DNA from: Centropus unirufus
Taxonomy: Eukaryota > Chordata > Aves > Cuculiformes > Centropidae
Assembly (NCBI GenBank): GCA_013397695.1
Contig: VYZI01000261.1
Span: 658,391-722,390, forward strand
Direction of reading: 5' to 3'
DNA length: 64,000 bases
The position numbers and the translations under genes are program-made. Within the stretch, counting starts at the first letter, position 1. Each line of letters opens with the position of its first letter. Of this stretch, positions 27,201 to 38,650 are shown in pieces. The notes below the pieces were generated by a model. It saw only the letters and a list, made by a program, of their open reading frames with translations. It did not search any database and was not told where the DNA came from.

Positions 27201-30200
27201 TCAAAATCCATGGTGGCAACCGATGCATTCTCTCCCAGCCATTTTTCTTGTTAGTATTGCTGTCAATAGAATGGTTCCTATTGTGACATATCTTTCCTTT
27301 CTTCCACCAATTTTGTCTTAAAAATGGGAGTTAGAATCATTATATGTCACAGTCTGTACTGCGCAGTTAACCTCCTATACTTGTGGAGATTTAACTGCCT
27401 ATTGGGACTATGACAGATTTCCTAGGCACACAAATTTCTGGGGATACGCTCTGTTGAAACTCCAGCAAAATTATGGAAGACTCTTATTTTATACTTTGGC
27501 ACTGATTTGAAAACAAACTCCAGCATAAGAAATAGAAGATGGCTAGCCATCCTGCAATCTTTATAATCATAACCCAAGTAGTGCACAGCATGTGAATTTG
27601 GTTCTTGCTTTCTGTAGAAAATGTCTGTTTTGAATTCCATACTCTGAGAAAGGTATGGATTCACAAAATTCATGTGTATTTTCATAAAACAGAAGAGCTA
27701 CCTCATAGTCAAAGAATTGGTGCAAATTTTCAAGAGACCTTACTTTTGTACTCCTCTGAGATGCAAATACAAGCAATCAAGTGTGAATAGCAACTCCACG
27801 GGTCCCAGACTAGCCATATCTGAAATAATGGGGTAAATAAAAAGCCCAGCTAGAGCTCTGTTTACTGAATTCTGCCTGAGTGTCAGCCTGAATGATGATA
27901 TCATACTGAAGCAAAAGGAATTACTATTTTGTCATTTTGCAGGCTTTCTAGGACAGAGAATATCCTTTTTGTTCCATGAAGTACCATGTGTGATGAGACC
28001 TTTACTTATGGGTAATAGATCTAGTTGCTATTTAAATATGAATAAATAAAACTTATGTTTCAGTAAGAAATCTTAGATTTTTATTAGAGGCTTCCTTACA
28101 TAGAATTGATTTGTATACAGGAATTTATTGTGTGACTCATCCTTTTTTGACTATCCAGCCTTCTTGTCTTAAAGTTCTGGTCATGAGCTGCTCATGCCTA
28201 TTTGCCATTGTAAGATTAGACTTAAATAGGGTCCGTACTAAAGAGTTTTAACTATACCTACATGAGGTACCCAGATCTTTTATCCAGAAACCAGTATAAG
28301 TGGCCCCAGGAGGTAGGAATTAGGAAGGAATAACTTTCCCTTGAACAAAAAAAGAAAATGGGAAAGCACTAATTCTTCAGAAGATGGTTTATTTTGGTTG
28401 CTTTTTTTTTGGTCTTGTTTTGTTTTGTTAATATTGTCTCTAACTCTTAGATCTCCTCCAACTAAAGCAAGTGTGGGTCTTTCCTTTTGTTATCCAGCTT
28501 TGAAAACTGTTGCAGCTAACAGTTTGCATTTGAAAATGGGTGGCTTGTAAGGAAACTGTTAGTTGAGGGCAAAATACCTCATCAACCTTCTTCACTTTGG
28601 AATATTTTCAGTCCAATATTTATTCGCTCTGTTTTCATGATGCAGGAAACTACCTCCGCCATTCAAATTCCAGATTTTTTTTTATGTCTTTAACCAGAGA
28701 TATGAAAATAATACGAAAATTAAACAAAGCATATGTTAAACTTTGTAATTGCCTGACTAAGATTCTGGCACTGATCCTGGTGAATTTGACTCTATGATCT
28801 GCCCACCATTAAAAGTATTAATTGTGATTTTTGTTATCTTTTGCCCTGTGTGTAGTTACAAAAAAGTCCCTTCTCAGTCCTGCCATGGAGCTTTAATAAA
28901 AAATGATTGAGGTTATATTATCTATGTGCTGATATGACATTCAATGGCATGTCTGCCTCTGTAACCATTAGATCTTAAGGCTTCCTCAGTCTGTGAGTCG
29001 CTGTTTTCCCTCAGCACACATGCTTTCTTCCTGCATCTTTTACTGTACCCCTATTGAGTTCTCAAGAAACCCTCTTTAGCAATAAATTAAATCTCATCTC
29101 CTAACTCTTCTTTAAAGAATTCATCTTTGTTTGCTCTAATATTTGTCAGTATGTATTCTTGTACATCTTATGTTACCTTCAAATGCGGTTTTGTTCTATT
29201 TTCATATTTCATGACTTATTTAAAACTCATTTAACTTAGCTAGTATAAGGTAGGGTGAAGTAAATTGCTGCCCTGAAAAATATTAACATAATTTTTTAAT
29301 TATATTACTCTCTTGGACCATTTTATTCCTTATACTTATTTCATCTGTTGACATCATAACATCTCATAATTAAGATAAGAATCTTCAACACTGATAGGAA
29401 GAAGAAAGGAGAAATAGGAGTGTTTGCTCTCTCCAATCAGATTTCTGATGTTCTTGTTCCTTTCAATTAAAGTACCTGAAATCTCCAAATAGTGCATAGC
29501 TCCGTCTGTTTTGCATGGCACAAATACACAGATCCTAAAACTTTGTCTTGATATGTTTGATTTGTTGCAATGTTGAAGGGGTGTGTGTGTTCACTTTGTG
29601 TTTATTTTGGTTTGGGATTTTTTAGGATTGGAGGAATGGAAACAGCTGAGTGAATAAGTAAGGAAAGTGGAGGAAGTGACACACAAAACCTTGCATTTCG
29701 AGCTAAATTTGGTCCTAAGGCGGCTAAGGCCCAAAGGCCTCTTTCATCTCTTTCATAGGTCTATTAAGGGAGAGATGAATTTTTGAACCATGGAAATAAA
29801 ATAGCAGCTTTTTGCTTGCTGCTTCCTTATATATTGTCAATGCATTGTGCAGTCAAAATAGCTTCTTGCCTTCCACAGATCCTTGGCTTTCTGGCAAAAT
29901 ATGTTCCCTTCTTTAAAACATCCCTTAAACAGCCAACTCTAACCCTCATTTCACAGCATGCCTTTAGGTCAGGAATCAAGAAATTACCTTAATTGTGGAT
30001 TTAAATTATCAGTATTTGACTCAGTCTCTACATAGTCAATGGGACATAAGTACACTTCAAGTTAAGGACATACTCAAAATCTTTGCTAAATCAGGGACAC
30101 AGTTAATGATGTTATTTCACTCCTACAGTTTAAAAACAACCTCTTGATAAACTATGTGACTAGAGACTGTCTGTATTTCTTTTTTAATGACTGGAAAACC

Positions 30201-31084
30201 CAAGGCAACTTTTTCTTTATTTTCTTTTTTTTTTTAATTTGCACACTTGTTTTACATGTAGAAGACTCAGAACACTCTTTGTAACTGAAGAAATGAATTA
30301 TTATATAGACATTGATCCTGCTTAATTTCCCTTCTGGTTCAACACAATACTTTGTTCTTTAAACAAATATCTCCTTTGAGCTGAGAAATGACACAATCGT
30401 TGATATTATACTATCAATGCTTTTGCAGTCACTGCACTGCTTTTCAGGTCCTTGGCCTTGAGATACCCATGTTGATAATACATTGTGTTATTGTTTAACA
30501 TTTGAGACACTCCTTAAGAACCTATCTCTGTGGCATCCTGATCTAGAGGCAGGGAATATACTTGCAGCTCATAAACAATTATACGTTTCTCATGCTAATC
30601 ATGTGCCAAAGCATTATCACTTTAGGGCATTTGGATACCTGTTTTTTAATTATTGTTGTTGTTTCCTTTTCAGAAAGAAAATTACCATACTTTAAATGCA
30701 TAATTAAAAAATAATAGTGTAACACTTCTGCCAGAACCTGACTGGCAACAAGAACTGATTCTAATATGAAGAAATCATTATTAACATACTCATTAAAGCC
30801 TCCACACAGAAACATGAGAAAACTGAAACAAGATTTCCGATGCTCAGTGACCTAGTTTTTCCCAGTCTCAAAGATTAATTAGTTTAAGGAACAATATTTG
30901 TATTAAATAGAGAAAACAAACTACCAACAAGACAGATAAGCAAGTCATCATGAAATACGTAATTCATAAAATCTAACCGCAAGATTTTCCAGCTATTCGC
31001 TCTGGGAAAGCAACTGCTAGGCAAGTCTCTATCTTCCTGTTTTACCTCTACACTGGAAGTCTATGGAGGTCCTCTTGGGAGAAT
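24291..31084. other. Non-coding AT-rich DNA, no gene seen
   Basis: No CR1, LTR, exon or RNA gene is recognised. Simple sequence includes T16 at 25074-25089. Minus-strand frames at 25470-25706 and 27422-27685 (78 and 87 codons) look ordinary in composition but match nothing known to me. Confidence 0.65.
25074..25089 (+). repeat. Poly-T homopolymer (T16)
   Basis: Sixteen consecutive T residues follow a T-rich lead-in and precede GGGTGGACAGGG. It could be the A tail of an unrecognised reverse-strand retrocopy, but the sequence to its right shows no recognisable source gene. Confidence 0.85.
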
Positions 31085-32280
31085 CTCATGGGGGACAGTC
31101 ATGGATGAAAGAAGGGTCCAGGAGAGTTGATAGATTGTTAAGGTTCACTTCCTCCAAGTTCAAGAATAATAAATTGTGATTTATAGGAAGGCAAGGAAAA
31201 ACAGCAGGAGTCTGTGCAGATAAGGAAAAACCTGTGAAAATGTTTAACATAAATAAGAAATATACATGAGGTGGAAATAGAGACAGGTGATCCAGAAGGA
31301 ATGTAAGAGGCATTGGATGACCATGTATGGATGAGTTTACGAAATCCAAAGCCTAGGTGGTGTTGAATTGGTTGGGATTATGACAAGAAAGTTTTCTAAT
31401 GTTATATTAACAACAGAAAGAAGACGAGGGAAAACACATACCTGTTGCTAAAGGGGCAAGATACTTAATGTCAAAGGATATGGAAAAGGCCCATGAATTA
31501 TGTGACTTTTCTGCCTTGTCTTTTTCTGGTAACAGACGTGTTCAGTAATCCCAGACCACTGAGAGCAAATGAAAAGTCTGGACTAGGGGAAATCTACCTT
31601 TGGTGGAGGAAGATCAGGACAGTGAACCCTTGAACAAACTAGATGTGCGATAGTCCATGGTATGTAACGGGACACACCCATAGATCTTGAGGCATCTCAT
31701 TGATGTCATTGAGTTGCCGCTGTTGACCATATTAGAAGATCTGTGTTGGGTAGGAGAGACTTATGGAAGAAAGAAAATGTCAATCCTATCTTGAAAAATC
31801 CTGTCTTCAAAAGAACAAAAAGAACGATCTAAATGCTTGCAGACTGGTCAGTCTCACTTCAGTTCCTGGGAAGACAACAGTGAGAAGTTCTGGAAACCAT
31901 TTCGAAACATATGAAAAATAAGGAGGTGATTGGAAATCATCAGCAAGGGCATATGATAGGGAAATCATGCTGACACTGAGAACAATACCATTAATGACTC
32001 TTCATTAATGACTTAGATTATAGGGTAGAATGCACCTGCAGTGGAGTTGCAGGAAATACTAAAACCAAGAGTAGATGATACACTGGGCAGTTGTGCCTTG
32101 GCAAGCTAAAGAAATATGCTGATGTAAACTTTATGAAGGTCAACAACAGGAAAAGTAGGGTTCTGCACCTGGGATCACCTATGGTGGTTTCTTCATGCCA
32201 CAGGTAAAATTGCAAGTGGTATCGATATTTTGGGGGAGTGTGTAGTTTTGTAAGGGACTTGGAGTTCTTTCACTTTAAGA
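31085..32280 (+). mobile_element. CR1 LINE fragment, linker plus 5' reverse-transcriptase part, degraded
   Basis: Segments in order match the middle of CR1 ORF2. A CACTTCCTCCAAG block and a GACAGGTGATCCAGAAGGAAT block lie early. They are followed by an AACAACAGAAAGAAGACGAGG block near 31410 and GGTGGAGGAAGATCAGG near 31600. ACTGGTCAGTCTCACTTCAG lies near 31840 and GTTCTGCACCTGGG near 32160. This covers the endonuclease-to-RT linker and the start of the RT. A stretch of RT between roughly 31980 and 31985 is missing, and frames are broken by many stops and indels. It is an old, inactive copy. Both ends are approximate because similarity fades gradually. Confidence 0.85.
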
Positions 32281-32699
32281 AGGGGCACAGAGACTTCAGA
32301 TGCTAGAGTAGGTTCTCCCAAAACCCTGTGTCCTAGTTGTGAAACTAGCATCTTATAAAAAGGATTAAAAATGAAAAAAAAGAGATGGATTTGCTGCCTT
32401 GGGGCTTTGTGTAACAAAGTTCTCCATGTTGGATGATTTATACTTTATCTTGTAGCTTTATCATTGACTTTAAATCAGCCAGCTGTTGTTTTCTGCTGAA
32501 CACTACCAGAAAGTGGCTGATTGCTTAGTAAATCCAGATTTTCTCCAGATTTTTTTTAAGGAGATGGAGATATTCATTTGCAAAGTTGACTGTATGTTTT
32601 GCAAGTAATTGATAGAACTTATTAATTGAGCAAAGTTATTTTTCCTGTGCAAAGATCAACTTTTTTATTTCTATTTTTCCGTATGTCTTATCCATCTTG
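32281..32699. other. Non-coding DNA, no gene seen
   Basis: After the CR1 similarity fades there is no recognisable element. The frame open at 32700 extends upstream without a stop to 32616. Confidence 0.5.
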
Positions 32700-33035
32700 A
32701 TGCAAAACTCTGTGTGTGCTTGGAGTTTTAAGCAGCTTGGCAGCAGCAGAGGAGAGACAGGGACGTGTGGGAAGATGCGCTGTTTGCCCCCTACTGCATA
32801 CTTGCAGTTGGCTTCTGAGGTTCTTTGGACCATGTTTGCCAGAGCCAGTGCTGACGCCTTAGAGATTTATGAGGTGCAAATTCAAGTTTGCTTAAGGGCT
32901 ACCACAGGGGGAGGAACTTCAGCAGAACTGGGCCTCACCTGGGGAGAAATTTCCCAGGAGCTGACTAATTACAGTAGGCATGTGGGATATGTAAGCTCAG
33001 AAAGAAAACCACAGGTGACAATCTGGCAGGCCAAG
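32700..33035 (+). other. Candidate exon 1: GC-richer open frame ending at a strong splice donor
   Basis: This segment is visibly richer in G and C (about half) than its surroundings. It is open for 112 codons from an ATG at 32700 to the sequence GCCAAG|GTGAGG, where GT at 33036-33037 would be a near-consensus splice donor. The donor falls exactly between codons (phase 0). The ATG context is poor (T at -3) and the frame stays open upstream to 32616, so the true start could lie elsewhere. I recognise no domain, signal peptide or membrane segment. Without splicing, the frame closes soon after 33050. It may be a lineage-specific or non-coding transcript, part of an unrecognised retroelement, or chance. 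Confidence 0.2.
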
Positions 33036-33150
33036 GTGAGGGAAAAATAGTTCCCCTCAGGACAAAATTCTGATAGGGGAAGTTTCACAGAGTCAATTAT
33101 GGAATGAGGGTCTGAGAAAATTCCCACATTTAAGGGATGTCCTGTTCCTA

Positions 33151-33524
33151 GCCAATTTGCATTTCTTGGTAAAAATGTGGAAGCCACCAGACAGGGGCAC
33201 ATCTAAAAGGGAAAATACGCCTCCTGCCCCTGCACTTCTTTAACTTTGATTGCCCCTTTTAATTTGCATGACCAATGTCCACAGAAAGGAACATAAAATG
33301 AATACATGGTGAATTGTCTCCTTCCTTTTAAAACTGGTTCTGTTTGGACTGAGAGTCTCTCTTCTCTTTCAGGAAGATTCTTCACTGAAAGAATTGAAGA
33401 CCCATAATGGAATGACACAGATGAAGGGATATTTGTTGTTACGTCCCCTGCTGCTGAAGACGAGTTAAGATTTTTTGTTACACCTGTTGATTTATCCTTT
33501 GTGTTTAATTTGACCAATGCAAAT
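33151..33524. promoter_or_regulatory. Three octamer + CCAAT motif pairs
   Basis: The POU-factor octamer ATTTGCAT or its complement occurs at 33155-33162, 33262-33269 and 33517-33524. Each lies beside or overlaps a CCAAT box, at 33152-33156, 33272-33276 and 33514-33518. Octamer and CCAAT boxes co-occur in histone, immunoglobulin and some retroviral promoters. The motifs are seen directly. Promoter activity is inferred only. Confidence 0.25.
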
Positions 33525-33545
33525 TCCTTTCTTATCATAGAGTGG
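33373..33545 (+). other. Candidate exon 2 between splice-like signals
   Basis: A pyrimidine tract ending TCTCTCTTCTCTTTCAG (AG at 33371-33372) precedes the segment. TGG|GTAAGG (GT at 33546-33547) follows it. In the frame set by the candidate donor at 33036 the segment is open for 31 codons and ends at TAA (33466-33468). A joined frame would therefore have about 143 codons. It could equally be a non-coding exon or chance. A poly(A) signal lies 175 bases past that stop. No family is recognised. Confidence 0.2.
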
Positions 33546-33643
33546 GTAAGGCCTGTGTTAAAAACTTTCAGAAGAAATCTACATGCCTCCCCATCCCTCT
33601 GAACAGCTCTGCCGGGGCTGGGCCCTTAACATCCTGTCAAAGG

Positions 33644-33649
33644 AATAAA
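33644..33649 (+). promoter_or_regulatory. Candidate poly(A) signal AATAAA
   Basis: AATAAA is followed within 10-30 bases by a T- and GT-rich stretch (CTTTATGTCTGGTTGTG). This is the arrangement expected of a real cleavage and polyadenylation site, or of the R-U5 part of an LTR. Single AATAAA motifs are common in AT-rich DNA, so the weight comes only from the context at 32.7-33.6 kb. Confidence 0.3.
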
Positions 33650-33724
33650 TAACTTGTTTCTTTATGTCTGGTTGTGCCGCAACTTTCTTGTGCCATTTCT
33701 TTGTTACCCTAAACAGGGAAAGAA

Positions 33725-35176
33725 AAAAGGAGATGCAGATTTATGTATTTTTTCCTCTGTTCAAAACCAGAAAGATAGAACACTGAAGCATTTTATAGAA
33801 TCAAGGAAATTCTCCTTCAAAGTCTAACTTTCTGACATATCTATGTGTGTGCATATGCATGTATTTGTAAATTATATAACAGAAAGCTTAATAAGAGAGT
33901 GTAGAAATGTTATAACTTTCAGTGAGACTTTAATATCATTGCAACTGGTGGTAGAATTTCTATTGTTTCTTTGTTGCCATATTGTCATTCATAGTCAGGA
34001 AAAAGAAAATGCACAAATCTCCTTCTCATTTGCTCATAAAGTTCAATATGTAAACAGACATGAAAAGGCATGGAAGATTAATTAACTTTTTCTTTCCTTT
34101 TGGCATTTCACAATCCAAGATGGATCCCTTCCCTCCCTAAACATATTGTATTGATTTGTCCTAGTCTTAATAAATCTTAAACTAGTACAGACTAGTGTAT
34201 GAGAGTATAATGAGCCTTGGGCTACGTCCAGTAAAAGATGTAGGTATGTTAAAAAGGGCTGAGTTGGTACACTAATCTATATTGGTAGATTCTGAAAACT
34301 TTAAAAAAAAGAATGAGAAAAAATGTGAACTGCAAATTATAATTCATTTCAAGAAACATTTTTATGTCTTGTTTGTAGGGAAACTACATCAGTACAAGTC
34401 ACTGTTTTCCTGTTCTAAACTCATACTTGTGTGGTCTGGCTACAGCATGGTTATTTCTCAAGCCTCTCCCTACCATTCCTAAGCAGCAAATTCACCAGAA
34501 TATATTCTTAATCCTTCTTTCTAACTTTTTCTAAGTATCCATGATTATTTTCCCTTTCTTCTCTCTCGATAGATTTTTCTGCACCTAACTATATCACAAA
34601 TACCATCATGATTATATGCTTAAATTAGTACTTTACAGATTCACTTATTTACTGAACAACTTCTTTGTTGGAAGTAGATTTCTGATGGCTGCTGTCTTTT
34701 GGCTCTTTGTTTCACAGCTGTGTTATGCTGTGTCTAATAAAGTGTCTATTCCAGCTGATGCTTTTCCAGCACCTTTGGCTAGAATGGATTGTCTGATATG
34801 TCTAAATTTTGTTGTTGATCAAAAACTTGGGAAACTTGTACAGTGGAATCACTATTCTACATCAGTCTATTTTATTCATAAGCTGTCCTAATGAAGCCTC
34901 TTTGTTCTTAATAACTTTGAGAATTTTTCCATTTCTCACAGATGGTTGGAACTGAAAATTAAGTTTTAAGGATATTTTGAAGCAGGATAAGGGAATGATG
35001 GGCAAATAACACACAAGATGATTATATAGCTTTCATTTTCCTAGGAAATAGGTTGAGAAAAAATGACTGCTTTTAAAATAAAATAAAAAAACCAACCCAC
35101 AATATTTTCAATAAACCCAAAGTAACATTTTCAATAGAGGATAAAATGTGCATAAACCAGTATCTGACATTTCACT
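33725..35176. other. Non-coding DNA, no gene seen
   Basis: No recognisable repeat or exon. The plus-strand frame at 34616-34891 (91 codons) is hydrophobic at its start but has no family I recognise. Confidence 0.6.
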
Positions 35177-35206
35177 NNNNNNNNNNNNNNNNNNNNNNNN
35201 NNNNNN
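35177..35206. other. Assembly gap, 30 N
   Basis: Thirty undefined bases. The flanks are AT-rich and the true length is unknown. Confidence 1.
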
Positions 35207-36063
35207 CTTTTAAATCTATATTTATCTTTTAATTTCCTTTTTCTTCTTCATCTAACTCATCTTAGGTGGACATCTAAAATGGGTTTGGTGAATTGCATTC
35301 TAGAAATGGTCATTTAACACCAGACATAAGTGTCTAGATTTGGTCATTTAAAGATAGGTGTCATATGTCATTCAGTCTATCATGGGTATCCAGAAAAATG
35401 TGTGTAGGAATGAAAAATATACACAGCACTCATGACAGTCACTTATGACTTTCAGGTGCGGTGTATGGAAGCCAGGAGTATCTAATCTTGATTAGAACTT
35501 GATTAGATTAATTATTACTTGAAGGAGTGTCTTGATTTCTGTATTAAGCTACTGAAATACTCCTGCAGAGGTGGGATTCAGCTGAGGCTCAACTATTAGC
35601 ACTCAATAGAGATTTAGCTAATACAGTCAGTGAAACCCTTGAGATGCATTTCTCTATACTTGAGATATATGCTTGAGATATCTGTCCAAAATGTCACTAT
35701 TTTCAAGATAGATACCTAAGATTTGGTCAGTTGAATGTTCATCATGTGTCACTGAAACTGTCATATACTTTTCCTGGTCAGGTGAGGTCATTATTCTTCT
35801 CTTTCTATGCAAAGGAATCCACTTCAAAGACTGGTTTTCACCCAGTAGAGGCAGCCAGGACTCTTAAAGTCTGAGAAGCCTTTCTGACTTCAGACAGTAC
35901 CCAACAGTCCTTCCTAGGTTCCCCTGTATGCTGAAGCATGAAGATCCCTTATTATTTTTCTCCTGTCCTTCTCCAAAAGAATCATTATGCATTATATTTA
36001 AAAAGTCATGTCAGTCACGTGAAATCTCTAGTGTAAAAAGGGAAAATTAATGTCCATTTTTTA
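35207..36063. other. Non-coding DNA, no gene seen
   Basis: No recognisable family. GGTCATTT and GATATTTGTC-like words recur near 35300-35760, suggesting a degraded local repeat, but they are too short to define a unit. Confidence 0.55.
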
Positions 36064-37260
36064 AACGGGTAAAAAGGAGGATCCTGGGCATTAGTTACCT
36101 GTCAGACTCACCCCAGTGCTTGAGATGATCATGGAACAGAAAGAAACCATGCTAAGGCACATGGATGACAAGCATGAAATTCAAGAGGGGCAGCATAACT
36201 TCACCAAGGGCTAGATCTTCCTGACCAATCTAGTGGCTTTCTATGATGAAGTGACAGCATCAGTGGACAAGGCAAGAGCAACGGGTGTTTTCTATCTGAA
36301 CTTCTGCAAAGCCTTTAACATGATCCTCTATAAATGAGGATCATATCCGTCTCTCTAAATTGGATGTGGATTTGATAGTTGCCCTGTTCAGTGGATCAGG
36401 CATTGTTTGGATAGTTGCACTCAGAGCGTAGTGATTCCAATAATTCCATTTCCAGATAGATATATGTGACAGATAGTGTCCTTCAGGGGTCCAAGCTGTA
36501 GACTATACTGTTCAATATCTTCATCAACGACACAGATTGTTGGAGTCAGTGCACCTTCAGCCAGTTGGCAGCTGAGTGGTGCAGCTGGCACACCTGAGGG
36601 ATGGGAGTGGGCCAGTGCAAACCAACTAGGCCAAATATAAGGTCCTGTACTTGGGCTGGGACAACCCCCAGTGTCCATATAGGCTGTGGGAGGAAGGGAT
36701 AGAGAAAAAGTCAACAGAAAAGGGGTTGGGGTGCTGGTGGATGAAAAGCTGGACATGACCTGGTAATGTGCACTTGCAGGTCCAACAAACAACTGTATCC
36801 TCGGCTCCACAAGAAAAAAAACATGACCAGGAAGTTGAGGGATGTGAATAACTCCCTCTATCCCACTTTTGTGAGATTCCAACCTAGAGTGTTGTGTCCA
36901 GCTCTGGAGTCATCATCACAAGACATGGAACTGCTTTCCAATTATTAAAGGGCATCTATAAGAACAATGGGGACAAAGATTTTAGCAGGGTCTATTTCAA
37001 CAGAATGAGGAGTATTGGTTTCAATCTAAAAGAAGGTAGACTCATACCGGATATAAGGAAGAATTTTGTTACAGTGAGGGTGGTTAAATACTTGACTGGA
37101 TGGCCCAGAGAGGCTGCACATGCCCCATCCCTGGAAACATTCAAGTCAGGTTGGATGGGGCAACCTAATCTAGTTGAAGATGTCCTTGCTCATGCCAGCA
37201 GGGTTGAAATAGATGACTTTTAAAGATTCTTTCAGACTCAAACTGTTCCTTAGTTCTATG
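36064..37260 (+). mobile_element. CR1 LINE fragment, reverse transcriptase to 3' end, degraded
   Basis: The copy starts at GGTAAAAAGGAGGATCC and follows CR1 ORF2 through the RT. Landmarks are TGCAAAGCCTTTAACATG (36306 onward), a codon run for F-N-I-F-I-N-D at 36511-36531, GGTGGATGAAAAGCTGGACATG near 36735 and the ATGCCCCATCCCTGGAAAC block near 37118. It ends at a decayed TTCTATG tail near 37260. The catalytic aspartate block that should follow F-N-I-F-I-N-D is deleted, and the frame is broken by indels, so it cannot be active. A 153-codon frame on the opposite strand (36421-36882) is a shadow of this element. Confidence 0.93.
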
Positions 37261-38167
37261 CTTTTTTTTAAAAATCAAGTGTCACAACCACAGAACTCCT
37301 CTGGAGAGTGTATTCCTTAGGAAGTTTCTACCTCTTTCCTAGTTCATAAAATGAACACAATAGAAGTGACTTTACTTTCAAACTGGAGAATATTATCTGT
37401 AAACTCTTCCCAAGTCAATGTATTTTGATTATTGAAATTTCATTTGTAGATACCTACAACATAACTGTCAATGGATATAACTCTGTTATGCAGAGACTAG
37501 GTAATGAGGTGATAAATGCTCATGTACTATTATTTTGTGTTCTTCTCTCTGTTGGAAACAGCTTATTATCTTGTATCTTACATAGCAGACTTCTCAGGGC
37601 AGGCCTTTCTCCTTGTCCAGCATTAGCAGGACACAAGATATCATCCTGGCTTAACAGTGGGGACCACATAAATAAAATTGGAAAAATCTTGTTAAAAATA
37701 TGATTTAGATAAAATAATTTTTTGTTATTAGTAAAGTTCTTTAGAAAATATTGGAACAAAGTTAACCTGTGTGGTGGTAATAATAGTGAAGTATTGTACC
37801 TACAGATACAGGAGAAAAGTAAGAATACTGGTAGAGAAGAGGCAGAAGCACTGGTAAATCCAAACATGAAAGTGTATTTAATGAGAATTAAAGCCTACTG
37901 TAAGGTGTGTTTTCCCAGAGAACACTACAGGGACCTCATGGTAACTTTAATTATAATCCATTATCTGTTGATACTTCTATTTTTGGCTCTCTGTAGTCCC
38001 ATCATTACTTGTAAGGATGCCTTAAAATGCCTGGCTGGCTTAGATGTGTAATGTATTTGTTAAGCAACTTTGATATTCACATCCTCTGTAACGTAACAAG
38101 TTACTTTGGTGTGGGCTGTTTTTAGCTTTCTCCCTTTATGAGATCCGTGGCTTGGCCAACGAACAGC
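37261..38167. other. Non-coding DNA, no gene seen
   Basis: No recognisable repeat. Plus frames at 37425-37703 and 37722-38051 (92 and 109 codons) and a minus frame at 37520-37867 overlap one another without family resemblance. They look like chance frames. Confidence 0.6.
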
Positions 38168-38433
38168 AATCAGTGACTTCATTACATGCCATTTCATCTT
38201 GTATGTGCCTTTTCATCTGGGTGCCCTGGCATCCAGCTGAGCTGGAGCTTGTTTAGCCTCATTACTGTACTTCATATTCACTAGGCCCTCCTTCCCCCTT
38301 CTCACTTTAAGAGGAATATTTATTATTATATTTATGTCACATGGAGGCTTTTTCTGGTAAAAGTATCATGATCTTCTGAAGTACATGAAAAGGCACATAC
38401 CAGATGAAATGGCATGTAATGAAGTCACTGATT
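38168..38433. repeat. Foldback element: 49-base inverted arms around 168 bases
   Basis: Arm 38168-38216 and arm 38385-38433 are reverse complements at 48 of 49 positions. The outer part of each begins CAGTGACTTCATTACATGCC when read inward. The 168-base centre is not self-complementary to any extent. The right arm abuts a reverse-strand CR1 piece within a base or two. CAGTG...CACTG ends recall hAT-type terminal inverted repeats, but the 8 bases on either side do not match, so no target duplication is visible. It could be a small non-autonomous DNA transposon or a template-switch duplication. Confidence 0.85.
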
Positions 38434-38650
38434 TTTGTAGGCCGTGATAAGGTCTCCCATCAGTCTCCTCTTCTTCAGGCTAAACAGCCCCAGTTCCGTC
38501 AGCTGCTCCTTGTGAGATTTGTTCTCCAGCCCCTTCACCAGCTTTGTTGCTCTTTTCTGGACATGCTTGAGAACTTCAACATCCTTCTTGTAGTGAGGGG
38601 CCTAGAATTGAACACAGTATTAGAGGTGCGGCCAAGTGCTAAGTGCTTCA
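38434..38650 (-). mobile_element. CR1 LINE fragment, reverse strand, both ends truncated
   Basis: Read on the minus strand this matches the CR1 region between the RT C-terminus and the 3' UTR. On the plus strand the blocks are GATAAGGTCTCCCATCAG, CTTCAGGCTAAACAGCCCCA, TTCTCCAGCCCCTTCACCAG and GAATTGAACACAGTATTAG. The 3' tail is missing: similarity stops exactly where the foldback begins. The same region is present in forward orientation at 43.9 kb, which confirms the identification within this window. Confidence 0.92.

Noticed and set aside
36421..36882. 153-codon minus-strand open frame, the longest in the window
   Set aside because: It lies entirely on the antisense strand of the CR1 copy at 36064-37260 and has no independent family resemblance.
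38163..38438. 8-base target duplication flanking the foldback, which would prove a hAT insertion
   Set aside because: The flanking octamers (ACAGCAAT and ATTTTTGT) do not match.
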